In this document: piece after piece, positions 1-7,298 of the stretch | How the letters are laid out: the number at the start of each line of letters is the position of its first letter | How positions within the stretch are numbered: position 1 is the first letter of the stretch | NCBI RefSeq assembly: GCF_001591405.1 | Contig: NZ_BCUV01000007.1 | Coordinates: forward strand, 1 to 64,000 | DNA: 64,000 nucleotides | DNA from: Janibacter terrae NBRC 107853 | GTDB taxonomy: Bacteria; Actinomycetota; Actinomycetes; Actinomycetales; Dermatophilaceae | Direction of reading: 5' to 3' | The notes under the pieces: generated by a model | What the model was told of the DNA's origin: nothing | What the model saw: the letters and a program-made list of their open reading frames with translations, nothing else | The model's database searches: none | Position numbers and translations under genes: made by a program

Positions 1-10
1 TCTCGAAGGG
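1..10 (+). repeat. tail of dispersed family-D repeat (cut by window edge)
   Basis: The first ten bases match the 3' end (TCTCGAAGGG) of the repeat seen in full at 2182-2220. It is cut by the window edge, so this is only a match to the tail. Confidence 0.4.
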
Positions 11-116
11 GTGGCACCAACTACCCATACGTGCCGCGGACCGCCGGTCCTAGCGTGTGCTCATCGCCGAGCGGGACTCCCCGCCACGACGCCGATCCCA
101 CGCCACGGGGGCTGCC

Positions 117-2132
117 ATGCGCGCACGTCGAGTCCTGCCCGCCATCCTCGCCGCCGGAGTCGCGGTCGCCGCGGCGTCGACGACGAGCTCGGCCCAACCC
201 CCTTCGACCGCCTCGGCGCCCGACGCGCTGGTCCGGGTATCGGGCACGCTGCTCGCGACCTCGGTCGAGCGCGGCTCGCCCACGGCCTGGTACGCGGTGC
301 GCGACGGTGACCGGCTCGTGCCGGTGCGGGGCGCGGTCCTCGGGCGGGTGAGGCCCGGCAGCACCGTGACCGTCGACGTCGAGGTGCCCGCCACGGTGAG
401 CAGCGCGGCAGCCGCGGACCGGACGATCTCGATCCCGGGCCTGGGCGGTCGCGCCCGCCAGCACGACCTCTCCCCCGCGGACCTGCGGGTGGCTTCCGAC
501 GCGACGCCGGCGAGCGCCGACAGCGCCATCGGGCGGGCGACGACGACGGTGCCGCTGGCTCCCGGCGCCGACCCGCTGCCGGTGAAGCGTCTCGTCTCCA
601 GCACCCCGCGCACCGCCGCCGCGTACACGCCGGCGACGCGCAAGATCACCTACATCGAGGTGACGCCGAGGGGGATCACCCGTGAGCCGCTCAGCAGCTC
701 GCAGGCGAGCACGCAGGTGTCCTCGTCGGACGCCTACTGGCGGCTCAACTCGCGCAGCACCCTGCGGCTCGGCACGCCGATCATGCGCTCGCACTACGCA
801 TCCCCGTACGGCTGCGCGGACAACCCCTTCGCCCTGTGGGAGGACGCGGCGAACGCGCGCGGGTGGGTCGCGGAGCAGGACTCCACCCTGGTCCTGAAGT
901 TCCCCGAGGCGTCATACGTGAGCGGAGGTTGCTCCTACGGCCTGGGCTCGGTCGGCATGGACCCCAACAGCGGGGGCTACGTGTACTTCGGGTCGTACAC
1001 GACCAGCGTGCTGGCCCACGAGGTCGGCCACAACATGGGTCTCGGGCACGCCAACACCATCGCCTGCGCCGGCGGCAAGAGCGACGGCGCGTACTCGAGC
1101 GGCGTCTTCAGCGGCTGCGACGAGTACGAGTACGCGGACTACATGGACGTCATGGGACCCGACCTCGGCGGGCCCCCGGCGATGCTCTCCAGCCCGCAGG
1201 CCCGGTACGAGGGCACCCTCGAGTCGGCCGCACGCGTCCTCGTCGGCACCGGCACGACCACCGTCACGCTCAAACCGATGGCGGGGACGAGCGGCGTCCG
1301 CGTCGCGCAGATCACCAACGCGATCACCGGTGCGGTGTACCTCGTCGAGTACCGCACCTCCGCGGGTCAGGACGCGTTCGCCTCGACCTGGGTCACGCCG
1401 GGCGTGAAGGTCCTGCGCCACAACCGCTACGAGGACTCCAGCGTCCTGCTCGACGCGTCGCCGACCGGCACCCCGGACGGCGACTCGCGGCTGACCGTCG
1501 GGCGCACCCTCAGGAGCTACGACGGCCGCATCACGATCACGACGCTCTCGGCGACGTCGACCGGGGCGACGGTGCGAGTCACCAACTCGGCGACCCTCTC
1601 CCCCTTCACGCTCGTGACGGCCCCCAGGATCACCGGGACGAAGGGGGTCGGCAGGCTCCTCACCGCGTCCAACGGCACGTGGTCGCCGACGCCGACGTCG
1701 TACTCGTACCGGTGGAAGCGCAACGGGACGAGCATCTACGGCGCCACGGCCAAGACGTACACGCCGACCCGCTCGGACGCCGGCCGCTACCTCACCGTCA
1801 CCGTGACCGCACGGCGTTCGGGCTACACCTCGAAGTCCGCGACCTCGGCCCGCGTCGGCATCCCGATCTACAACACGACGCGACCGAGCATCTCCGGCAC
1901 CCTCCGCGCCGGCAGCACGATCGCGGTGACGAACGGGAGCTGGACGCCGACGCCGAGCACGTACGCCTACCAGTGGTACCGCAACGGCGTGGCCATCTCG
2001 GGGGCCACGAGCAAGACCTACGTGGTGCGATCGCTCGACCGCGGCCAGCTGGTCAAGGCCAAGGTCGTCGCCCGCCGCACCGGCTACTCGAGCGGCTCGA
2101 TCTACTCGTACAGCAAGACGATCGCGCGCTGA
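117..2132 (+). CDS. secreted zinc metalloprotease (metzincin, M11-like) with two C-terminal Ig-like repeats
   Basis: This is a predicted exported zinc endopeptidase of 671 aa. The ATG at 117 puts a signal peptide directly at the N-terminus (MRAR followed by an Ala/Val-rich stretch to about residue 26); an upstream ATG at 57 would bury it. The metzincin zinc motif HEVGHNMGLGH is at residues 301-311, with the three His ligands and the catalytic Glu present, and a Met-turn-like YMDVMG lies about 40 residues later. Residues from about 502 to the end form two tandem actinobacterial Ig-like repeats, each with a GxW...Y.YxW.R.G..I.GAT..TY pattern, likely for surface or polymer binding. The substrate is unknown. 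It is monocistronic, followed by a family-D repeat. The protease class is well supported; M11 (gametolysin-like) rather than another metzincin family is an inference. Confidence 0.85.
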   Translation: MRARRVLPAILAAGVAVAAASTTSSAQPPSTASAPDALVRVSGTLLATSVERGSPTAWYAVRDGDRLVPVRGAVLGRVRPGSTVTVDVEVPATVSSAAAADRTISIPGLGGRARQHDLSPADLRVASDATPASADSAIGRATTTVPLAPGADPLPVKRLVSSTPRTAAAYTPATRKITYIEVTPRGITREPLSSSQASTQVSSSDAYWRLNSRSTLRLGTPIMRSHYASPYGCADNPFALWEDAANARGWVAEQDSTLVLKFPEASYVSGGCSYGLGSVGMDPNSGGYVYFGSYTTSVLAHEVGHNMGLGHANTIACAGGKSDGAYSSGVFSGCDEYEYADYMDVMGPDLGGPPAMLSSPQARYEGTLESAARVLVGTGTTTVTLKPMAGTSGVRVAQITNAITGAVYLVEYRTSAGQDAFASTWVTPGVKVLRHNRYEDSSVLLDASPTGTPDGDSRLTVGRTLRSYDGRITITTLSATSTGATVRVTNSATLSPFTLVTAPRITGTKGVGRLLTASNGTWSPTPTSYSYRWKRNGTSIYGATAKTYTPTRSDAGRYLTVTVTARRSGYTSKSATSARVGIPIYNTTRPSISGTLRAGSTIAVTNGSWTPTPSTYAYQWYRNGVAISGATSKTYVVRSLDRGQLVKAKVVARRTGYSSGSIYSYSKTIAR

Positions 2133-2135
2133 CCC

Positions 2136-2220
2136 CGCTCCCTGCGGAGCTTGCGCAGCACGCGACCCCGCTCCCGGCCCACGCTCCCTGAGGAGCTTGC
2201 GCAGCAAGCGTCTCGAAGGG
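2136..2220 (+). repeat. family-D dispersed repeat, two adjacent copies
   Basis: A partial copy (2136-2165) and a full copy (2182-2220) of a repeat reading CGCTCCCTGAGGAGC, TTGCGCAGCAAGCG, TCTCGAAGGG. The middle part can fold (CTTGCGCAGCAAG). Other copies are at 1-10, 39551-39666 (inverted, tandem) and 59039-59073. It lies between the metalloprotease stop and sodX. From memory, similar repeats are common between genes in Micrococcales. Confidence 0.75.
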
Positions 2221-2236
2221 CTGCGAGGATGCGCGC

Positions 2237-2566
2237 ATGCTCCTGCCCGGCCTGACCCGCGTCGTCGGACGCTCGATGGAGCCGACGCTGCGTGACGGCG
2301 ACCTGCTGCTCGTGCTGTGGGGCGCACGACCGCGCACCGGCGGCCTCGCGCTCGTGCGCCTCCCGGACGACGACGCCGGGCTCGCGCGCCCGGTCGCGGT
2401 CAAGCGCGTGACGGGGCGCGACCCCGCCGACCCCACCCGGTGGTGGGTCGAGCGGGACAACCCCCGCGAGGGCGTCGACTCGTGGTCGGTCGGCTCGCTC
2501 GCCGAGGACGCCGTGCTCGCCCGCGTCCTGTTGCGACTCCCTTGCAGGAGAAGGCCCTTTGCGTGA
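2237..2566 (+). CDS. sodX: nickel-type superoxide dismutase maturation protease (S26 family)
   Basis: A short S26 (signal-peptidase-type) protease of 109 aa expected to remove the N-terminal leader from the nickel SOD precursor encoded just downstream, so that the mature enzyme begins with the Ni-binding His. Visible motifs are GRSMEPTL with the nucleophile Ser13, VAVKRV with the general-base Lys56, and a terminal ERDN...DSWSVG box typical of S26. There is no membrane anchor, unlike ordinary leader peptidases, which fits a cytoplasmic SOD processor. The pairing with sodN (stop to start gap 82 bases) supports the assignment. The start at 2237 leaves the serine motif close to the N-terminus, as usual for this subfamily. 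Confidence 0.88.
   Translation: MLLPGLTRVVGRSMEPTLRDGDLLLVLWGARPRTGGLALVRLPDDDAGLARPVAVKRVTGRDPADPTRWWVERDNPREGVDSWSVGSLAEDAVLARVLLRLPCRRRPFA
2531..2547 (+). promoter_or_regulatory. candidate Nur (nickel-responsive) box upstream of sodN
   Basis: TTGCGA-CTCCC-TTGCAG resembles the Streptomyces Nur consensus tTGCaa-N5-ttGCAA, with the right spacing. It lies in the last codons of sodX, about 100 bases upstream of sodN. The match is partial. In Streptomyces, direct Nur control is of sodF and nickel-uptake genes and the effect on sodN is indirect. Confidence 0.3.
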
Positions 2567-2648
2567 CGCAGCGACGTGCGTTGGGTACGTTGAAACCAGC
2601 GTCGTCCGCACCGCGGGCGATCCAGCCCCCACGAGAGGAAGGCACTCC

Positions 2649-3050
2649 ATGCGACTTCGTGACATCTTCCGCATCACCCAGGCCAGCGCCCACTGCGACC
2701 TCCCCTGCGGCGTCTACGACCCCGCCCAGGCCCGCATCGAGGCCGAGTCGGTCCTCGCCATCATCAAGAAGGTCGCCGACAACGACGACCCCGACTTCCG
2801 CACCCGCGCGATCCTCATCAAGGAGCAGCGCAGCCAGCTCGTCAAGGAGCACCTGTGGGTGCTGTGGACGGACTACTTCAAGCCGCCGCACTTCGAGAAG
2901 TACCCGCAGTTGCACACCCTCGTCAACGAAGCCACCAAGCTCGCCGGCGCCGGCGGCACCAAGGGTGAGCTCGACCAGGCCAAGGCCGAGGAGCTGCTCG
3001 AGAAGATCGCCGAGATCGACAAGATCTTCAAGGAGACCAAGCAGGGCTGA
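2649..3050 (+). CDS. sodN: superoxide dismutase [Ni] precursor
   Basis: Nickel superoxide dismutase, which disproportionates superoxide in the cytoplasm. The precursor is 133 aa. The Ni-hook motif HCDLPCGVY begins at His15, so the 14-residue leader MRLRDIFRITQASA would be removed by SodX to expose His1; Cys2 and Cys6 of the mature protein are the other nickel ligands. The ATG at 2649 is preceded by a strong Shine-Dalgarno (GAGAGGAAGG); a start further upstream at 2559 would add 30 unsupported residues. The rest is a predicted four-helix bundle rich in Lys/Glu, and the length fits the family. A hairpin at 3069-3100 follows. Confidence 0.97.
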   Translation: MRLRDIFRITQASAHCDLPCGVYDPAQARIEAESVLAIIKKVADNDDPDFRTRAILIKEQRSQLVKEHLWVLWTDYFKPPHFEKYPQLHTLVNEATKLAGAGGTKGELDQAKAEELLEKIAEIDKIFKETKQG

Positions 3051-3068
3051 CCCCCCTTCGTCCTCCTG

Positions 3069-3100
3069 CGTGGCCGTCACCCTCCGGGGTGGCGGCCACG
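3069..3100 (+). terminator. hairpin terminator after sodN
   Basis: CGTGGCCGtCACCC pairs with GGGTGgCGGCCACG around a 4-base loop: 14 base pairs with one G-T. There is no uridine run, as is common in high-GC actinobacteria. It lies between convergent sodN and the HD-domain gene. Confidence 0.65.
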
Positions 3101-3132
3101 TTGTCGTCGTCAGACGTTGTCGTCGTCAGACG
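3101..3132 (+). repeat. 16-bp tandem duplication at a gene end
   Basis: TTGTCGTCGTCAGACG occurs twice in direct succession. The second copy overlaps the stop codon of the minus-strand HD-domain gene (TGA at 3126-3128), so the duplication may have set the present C-terminus. Confidence 0.85.
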
Positions 3133-4385
3133 GCGCGCTCCATCACGGCCTGCTCGAGTGCGGCGACGACCTCCGGGTCGTAGTCGTACCCCAGACCGAG
3201 GTGCAGTCGCTCGAGCGCCACGGCCTGGGCGCGCGGGGAGCGGGCGCCCTCGGTGATGTCGTCCCAGGCATTGGCGACCCGCACGATGCGCGAGGCGATC
3301 GGGATGTGCTCGCCGAACTCGCGCGTGCGGCGGAAGGGGGTACGGACCTGGTCGAGCAGCGGGAGGAGCTCCGCGAGCTGCGGGGTCCCGGCCACCAGGC
3401 GCCGGGTCGAGTACGCGATCTGGGCCTCCTGGATCGCGGTGGCGTGGATCGTCGCGCCACCGCGCAGCGGCTCCGCCAGACCCAGCTGGCCCAGGTCGTG
3501 GAGCAGCGCCGTGCGCTCGACGAGGCGCAGGGCAGCGAGGTCCATCTCGAGCGAGCGACCGATCGCGACCGCGAGCCGAGCGACCCGCTGGGAGTGGCCG
3601 GGACGGGTGAGGCCGGCGACCTCGCTGAGCCGGGACATGGCGAGCATCGACTGCTCGAGGGCATCGCGGATGCCGATGACGCGCCGCACGGCCACGTACG
3701 TCAGGACGACGGGGATGATGAGCAGCGGGATCGCGGCCCACTCGAGGTAGGGGCTCGACAAGGCGATGAGCGGTCCGGTCGCGATCGTCGCGCCCCCGAT
3801 CCCGGCCAGCGGCCCGACCTCGACCGCGAGCACTCGTGCCAGCGGCCGCTCCTCCCCCAGCCACAGCACGAGCGTCTCGAGCGCGCGCTCGACGAGACCA
3901 CCCGCGAGAGCGGCCGCGAGCATGCCGAGCGCGCCCAGGGTGGACGAGTGGGCGGGGTCGAACGTCCACTCGACGAGGTTTTCCCCCCGGACCGCCGGGG
4001 AATGGGAGAGGTAGGTCGTGACGGCCACCCCCAGGAAGCGCGCACCGAGCGAGCCCTCGATGACCGAACCGCCCCGGGCCCGGACGAGGAGGCCACCGAT
4101 GAGGATGCTCAGCCACACGACGGCCAGGACGGTCCAGCCGTCGACCACGGTGCCGGTGGACGCTGCGAGGACGAGCCCCAGCGCGGGCGCGGTCGTGAGC
4201 GGCGCGATGGCGCGACCGGCGACGACGAGCGGCACCTGCTCACCGATGATGATCGCGATGACGGCCACCACGGTGAAGCCGGTGAGGACGTCTGCGCTGA
4301 AGTTGGCGTTGATCGCGGCGTAGGACCCGATGAGGATCGCGCCGACGAAGAGGATCAGGCCGGATCGGCCGGGACGCTCGGTCAC
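3126..4385 (-). CDS. membrane HD-domain phosphohydrolase-like sensor (second of pair)
   Basis: Integral membrane protein of 419 aa. About 220 N-terminal residues form several hydrophobic segments (a MASE-like sensor region), followed by a cytoplasmic HD domain: HSQRVARLA supplies the first His and LLHDLGQLGL the HD pair. Downstream, ASRIVRVANAWDD resembles the end of HD-GYP domains, but the GYP signature is missing, so cyclic-di-GMP hydrolysis is uncertain. The GTG start at 4385 overlaps the stop of the upstream gene (GTGA), showing translational coupling. An upstream in-frame ATG at 4529 would lie deep inside the preceding gene and is rejected. It pairs with the gene at 4382-5614, and the two may form heteromers. 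Confidence 0.8.
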   Translation of the reverse strand: MTERPGRSGLILFVGAILIGSYAAINANFSADVLTGFTVVAVIAIIIGEQVPLVVAGRAIAPLTTAPALGLVLAASTGTVVDGWTVLAVVWLSILIGGLLVRARGGSVIEGSLGARFLGVAVTTYLSHSPAVRGENLVEWTFDPAHSSTLGALGMLAAALAGGLVERALETLVLWLGEERPLARVLAVEVGPLAGIGGATIATGPLIALSSPYLEWAAIPLLIIPVVLTYVAVRRVIGIRDALEQSMLAMSRLSEVAGLTRPGHSQRVARLAVAIGRSLEMDLAALRLVERTALLHDLGQLGLAEPLRGGATIHATAIQEAQIAYSTRRLVAGTPQLAELLPLLDQVRTPFRRTREFGEHIPIASRIVRVANAWDDITEGARSPRAQAVALERLHLGLGYDYDPEVVAALEQAVMERAV

Positions 4386-5614
4386 ACCACGGCCTTCGGC
4401 AGCTGGTCCCGCTCGAGTGCCCGCCTCAGGGCCATGACGCACTTCGGGTCGAGGGCGTGCCCGGCCATGCGCTCGCAGGACGTGACCGCTTCCTCCGGGG
4501 ACACCCCTTCGAGCACGCACGTGCCCCACGCGTCGGCGGTCGCGAGGACCCGGGCACCGACCGGGATGCTGCGGCCGATGAGCCCGTGCGGCCGACCTTC
4601 GCCGTCGTAGCGCTCCTGGTGCGCGGTGATGATCTCCATCGACTCGTCGAGGAAGGCGATCGACCCGAAGACGCGGCGCGAGGCGTCGGCGTGGTCCCGG
4701 CGGCGGATGGCCGGCGGCGCGTCCTCGAGCGCGAGCTTGCCGACATCACGCAGGCGCGCGGCGGCCGTGACCTGGTCGACGACCCGCGCGGACAGACCCA
4801 TGGTGGTCGCGATGGCGCCCGCTGCGGCGGCGACGACCCGCGCGTCCTCGGCGGCCCCCGGGTGGCGCAGCTCGAGCGCGCCGACGAAGGGGGCGAGCAC
4901 GTCGTGCCGCGTCGCCCACTCCTCCGCGTGCTGGCGCAGACCCCACTGGATGACGAGGAGCGAAGGGAGGAAGAACAGGGCGGCGACCCACCCCAGGCCG
5001 GCGGGGGCCCAGAGGACGACGAGGAGGTAGGCCCCGACGATGGACAGCGCGTAGGCGGAGCTGGTCTGCTTCAGGACGTCGACGAGGACGACGCGCCACG
5101 GGGCGTTGGTGCTGAGCTGCAGGACCCCGGCGAGGAGGAACGCGTTGATGAGGCTCGCTGCGACCGCGGTGACGGCGACGCGCAGGGCGAGGTTCTGGGG
5201 GGTCGGCATCGTGTCGGTCATGCCCAGCTGCCAGCCTCCGGCCGCGGCGTAGGCGGCCGAGCCGGCGATGACGAGGAGCACACGTTGCGAGGCGTTGAAG
5301 ACCCGCTTGACCGTGTTGTTGCGGTCGAGGAGGACGGGTAGGACCGCGACGACGATCGCCCCCACCGGTCCCACGAGGGGGATGGAGGCGATGTGGATCA
5401 TGCCGGCGACCGACAGCTGGAAGGGCCCGACCGCCTGGGGCTTGCTGATCGAGGCGAGGCTGGCCACGACGAGCAGCGCCACGACCCAGCTCAGCTCTCG
5501 AGGGGGGCCCGCGAGGGCTGCGGACACACCCGTCGCGACCACCGCCAGGATGGCAGTCGTCGCGACGTAAGCGTGCGTCGAGCGAGGGGGTACCCCGGTC
5601 GACGCCGTGGTCAA
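4382..5614 (-). CDS. membrane sensor with degenerate HD-GYP domain (first of pair)
   Basis: A 410-aa protein with about seven N-terminal membrane segments (residues about 15-230) and a C-terminal HD-GYP-like domain. Visible remnants are LELRHPGAAEDA, LRDVGKLAL (HD replaced by RD), ITAHQERYDGEGRPHGL (GYP replaced by GRPH) and IPVGARVLATADAW. The metal site looks damaged, so the protein may bind rather than hydrolyse a nucleotide. The only start that follows the previous stop is TTG at 5614, two bases after the TGA of the small secreted-peptide gene and with no Shine-Dalgarno, so expression probably depends on coupling to it. The 3' end overlaps the second HD gene by four bases. Confidence 0.78.
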   Translation of the reverse strand: MTTASTGVPPRSTHAYVATTAILAVVATGVSAALAGPPRELSWVVALLVVASLASISKPQAVGPFQLSVAGMIHIASIPLVGPVGAIVVAVLPVLLDRNNTVKRVFNASQRVLLVIAGSAAYAAAGGWQLGMTDTMPTPQNLALRVAVTAVAASLINAFLLAGVLQLSTNAPWRVVLVDVLKQTSSAYALSIVGAYLLVVLWAPAGLGWVAALFFLPSLLVIQWGLRQHAEEWATRHDVLAPFVGALELRHPGAAEDARVVAAAAGAIATTMGLSARVVDQVTAAARLRDVGKLALEDAPPAIRRRDHADASRRVFGSIAFLDESMEIITAHQERYDGEGRPHGLIGRSIPVGARVLATADAWGTCVLEGVSPEEAVTSCERMAGHALDPKCVMALRRALERDQLPKAVV

Positions 5615-5616
5615 GC

Positions 5617-5802
5617 TCAGGCGTCGGTGGACGGTGCGTCAGGCGACGGCAGCGCCCAGTCGACGCTGTTGGACTGGGCGCCGGCCCAGTCGACGCTGCG
5701 CTGAGCACCCGCCCAGTCGACGCTGGCGGCGCGCATCGCAGTGAAACCGGCGACACCGGTCAGGAGGGCGGCAGCGGCAAGGGCTACGGTGATTTTCTTC
5801 AC
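5617..5802 (-). CDS. small secreted peptide with SVDWAGAQ repeats
   Basis: A 61-aa predicted exported peptide of unknown function. It starts GTG, then MKK and a classical signal sequence (Ala/Leu core, residues 4-22). The remainder holds three repeats: SVDWAGAQ, SVDWAGAQ and SVDWALPS, then an acidic Pro/Ser tail ending TDA. At DNA level the repeats share a GCCCAGTCGACGCT-like core on the + strand. The gene is first in an apparent operon with two membrane HD-domain sensors and its stop is two bases before the next start. A signal peptide plus short repeats next to membrane sensors suggests a secreted signal or ligand, but that is inference only. I do not recognise a named family. Confidence 0.7.
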   Translation of the reverse strand: MKKITVALAAAALLTGVAGFTAMRAASVDWAGAQRSVDWAGAQSNSVDWALPSPDAPSTDA

Positions 5803-5921
5803 GATCCTATGATGCCATCAATGTGGGTCAAAGAGGAAGGGTCATTGATAACGCTATGACACAATGACTCGTCGATCACCGCCCGGCACGTCGCCGGGGG
5901 CATCCAGCAAGGAGTCACCTC

Positions 5922-5996
5922 ATGAGCAAGCGCGCCCGCAAGCGTCGCTCGCGCAAGGGCAAGTCCGCGAACCACGGCAAGAAGCCCAACGCCTGA
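5922..5996 (+). CDS. large ribosomal subunit protein bL37 (24 aa)
   Basis: A very short basic ORF, easily missed by gene callers. It encodes 24 residues: MSKRARKRRSRKGK followed by SANHGKKPNA. The length and the ANHGK(K/R)PNA ending match, from memory, the mycobacterial bL37 protein found near the peptidyl-transferase centre in cryo-EM ribosome structures. GGAG at 5911-5914 lies 7 bases before the ATG. A perfect 10-bp terminator hairpin follows within about 20 bases, so the gene looks like a complete single-gene unit. It is divergent from the repeat-peptide operon across an AT-richer gap (5803-5880). Confidence 0.82.
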   Translation: MSKRARKRRSRKGKSANHGKKPNA

Positions 5997-6016
5997 GCAT
6001 CTGCACCTCGTGCACT

Positions 6017-6049
6017 GAAGGGGGCCGCCCACCCGGGCCGGCCCCCTTC
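6017..6049 (+). terminator. terminator hairpin after bL37
   Basis: GAAGGGGGCC (6017-6026) pairs perfectly with GGCCCCCTTC (6040-6049) around a 13-base loop. The stem carries the window-wide CGAAGGGG/CCCCTTCG motif. Confidence 0.8.
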
Positions 6050-6060
6050 GTCATGCCCGG

Positions 6061-6120
6061 CCGAGACTCGGGCCATGGCCACAGAACCCGGCTCTTTGCG
6101 ACCATGCGCCACGTCTCGGG
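6061..6120. repeat. family-A palindrome, copy 1 (3' side of DUF559 gene 1)
   Basis: Imperfect inverted repeat: CCGAGACTCGGGCCATGG on the left, and on the right the complement of CCGAGACGTGGCGCATGG. It ends 6 bases before the stop of the DUF559 gene. Other family members are at 7115-7174, 9287-9347, 45757-45819 and 63328-63408. Confidence 0.8.
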
Positions 6121-6126
6121 GGCCGG

Positions 6127-7023
6127 TCAGAGGAGGAGATCCCCGAGCCGGGTGATGAGCCGCCGGGTGTAGGCCGCCCTGACCAGGTGGATGTTGGTCA
6201 GCTCCACGTACGTCCACCCCGCGGCTTCGAACCGCGCCCGACGGTCCCGCTCGTACTGCCACGCGCTCCGATCGGTGCGGTGCTGGTCGCCGTCGTACTC
6301 CGCCACGACCTTGGGCTCGCGCCACAGGAAGTCCGCGACGCCGATGAGGACGCCCCAGTCGTCGCAGACCCTGACGTTGAGCTCGGGCGTGGGCAGACCG
6401 TGGTCCCGGAACAGCAGCCGGGCCTCGGACTCCTTCGGGGAGGCGGATCCCGGGTCGAGGAAGGGGGCGACCTCCCGCAGCGTGCGGATGCCGCGTCGGC
6501 CGGACAGCGTCTCGAGGTGGCGCAGGACCTGGGCCGGCGTCACGTCATGGTCGCGGAGCAGGGCGTCACCGGCGGCCACGAGCTGTGGGCGCGTCCAGCT
6601 GCCGGCCAGGTCCGACCAGGTGTGCAGGGCGGCGACGACCGGCAACCCGTGCACCTGCGTCACGGCGCGCGTCTCGAGGCCGTTGTGGCTGAGCACGCCG
6701 CGCCGCTCGAGCCACGGCCGGCCGCTGTCGCGACTGACGTGGACCGGCTCGTCGCGGCTCCACGGCCGGGGCGTCGGCAGCCCGAGCAACCGGGCCGCCG
6801 TGAGATGACTGACGACTGCGTCCCGGGGCACCACCGAGCGGACCAGCCTCGCCAGCTCACCGACGTCGGACGGTCCCTGCTGACCCGGGCGGAACCGCAG
6901 TCCGTGCGACGGGATCTCGAAGCCCGTGCGCAGACGCCCCCGGACGCCCAGGTCCCGCGCGTCGGCCATCGTGAAGCCGGCACCGGACAGGTCCCCCGGC
7001 AGCTGCTGCGGTCGTCTTCCCAT
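6127..7023 (-). CDS. DUF559 (Vsr-like) endonuclease-fold protein with AbiEi-like N-terminal region
   Basis: A 298-aa protein. The N-terminal two thirds resemble the AbiEi/transcriptional-regulator-like region often found ahead of DUF559 in actinobacteria (SHLTAARLLGLPTP...PVHV). The C-terminal third has the DUF559 nuclease-fold pattern: SEARLLFRDHGLPTPELNV, IGVADFLW, KVVAEYDGDQH and DRRARFEAAGW, with Glu/Asp/Asp in the expected restriction-endonuclease-like arrangement. The start at ATG 7023 is preferred over 7065. The function is unknown; it may be a nuclease or an antitoxin-like protein. The gene sits between two family-A palindromes (6061-6120 and 7115-7174), as if the whole 1.1-kb piece were one inserted unit between bL37 and sigR. 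Confidence 0.75.
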   Translation of the reverse strand: MGRRPQQLPGDLSGAGFTMADARDLGVRGRLRTGFEIPSHGLRFRPGQQGPSDVGELARLVRSVVPRDAVVSHLTAARLLGLPTPRPWSRDEPVHVSRDSGRPWLERRGVLSHNGLETRAVTQVHGLPVVAALHTWSDLAGSWTRPQLVAAGDALLRDHDVTPAQVLRHLETLSGRRGIRTLREVAPFLDPGSASPKESEARLLFRDHGLPTPELNVRVCDDWGVLIGVADFLWREPKVVAEYDGDQHRTDRSAWQYERDRRARFEAAGWTYVELTNIHLVRAAYTRRLITRLGDLLL

Positions 7024-7114
7024 GTACCGACCCCACCCTCCCCAGCGCCTCGGGCACACCCCCACCGGCCTTCTGTGGACGGTGCGGGTCCGCCCCCTTC
7101 GCCTGTGGACTCAT

Positions 7115-7174
7115 CGACACTCGGGCGATGGCCTCAAAAGTGGCGACATAGCGGCCATGAGCCGAGTCTCGGCG
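7115..7174. repeat. family-A palindrome, copy 2 (5' side of DUF559 gene 1)
   Basis: CGACACTCGGGCGATGGCC on the left faces GGCCATGAGCCGAGTCTCGG on the right, with about four mismatches in the stem. It ends three bases before the SigR promoter at 7178. Confidence 0.8.
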
Positions 7175-7177
7175 AGG

Positions 7178-7204
7178 GGGAATGAGGGGCCGGGCGAGGG
7201 CGTT
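7178..7204 (+). promoter_or_regulatory. SigR-type autoregulatory promoter (GGGAAT-N18-GTT)
   Basis: GGGAAT at 7178-7183 and GTT at 7202-7204 are separated by exactly 18 bases, matching the Streptomyces SigR / mycobacterial SigH consensus GGAAT-N18-GTT. The predicted transcript starts near 7211, upstream of both possible sigR starts. It implies positive autoregulation of sigR-rsrA under disulfide stress. Confidence 0.85.
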
Positions 7205-7298
7205 GGACCCACCAGCACAACGGCCACGAAGGACAGGAGTGCACGTGCTGGTACTGCACGCCGGAGAGCGCACCGCCGCCCCGCTAGGGTGGAGCGCG

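Noticed and set aside
5804-5831. TTGACC / TAGGAT promoter for the repeat peptide
   Set aside because: The predicted transcription start would lie inside the coding region, past the GTG, so the pair is probably not the active promoter.
5799-6032. Minus-strand ORF over the bL37 gene
   Set aside because: Antisense to a 24-codon gene with SD, terminator and family signature; no recognisable product.
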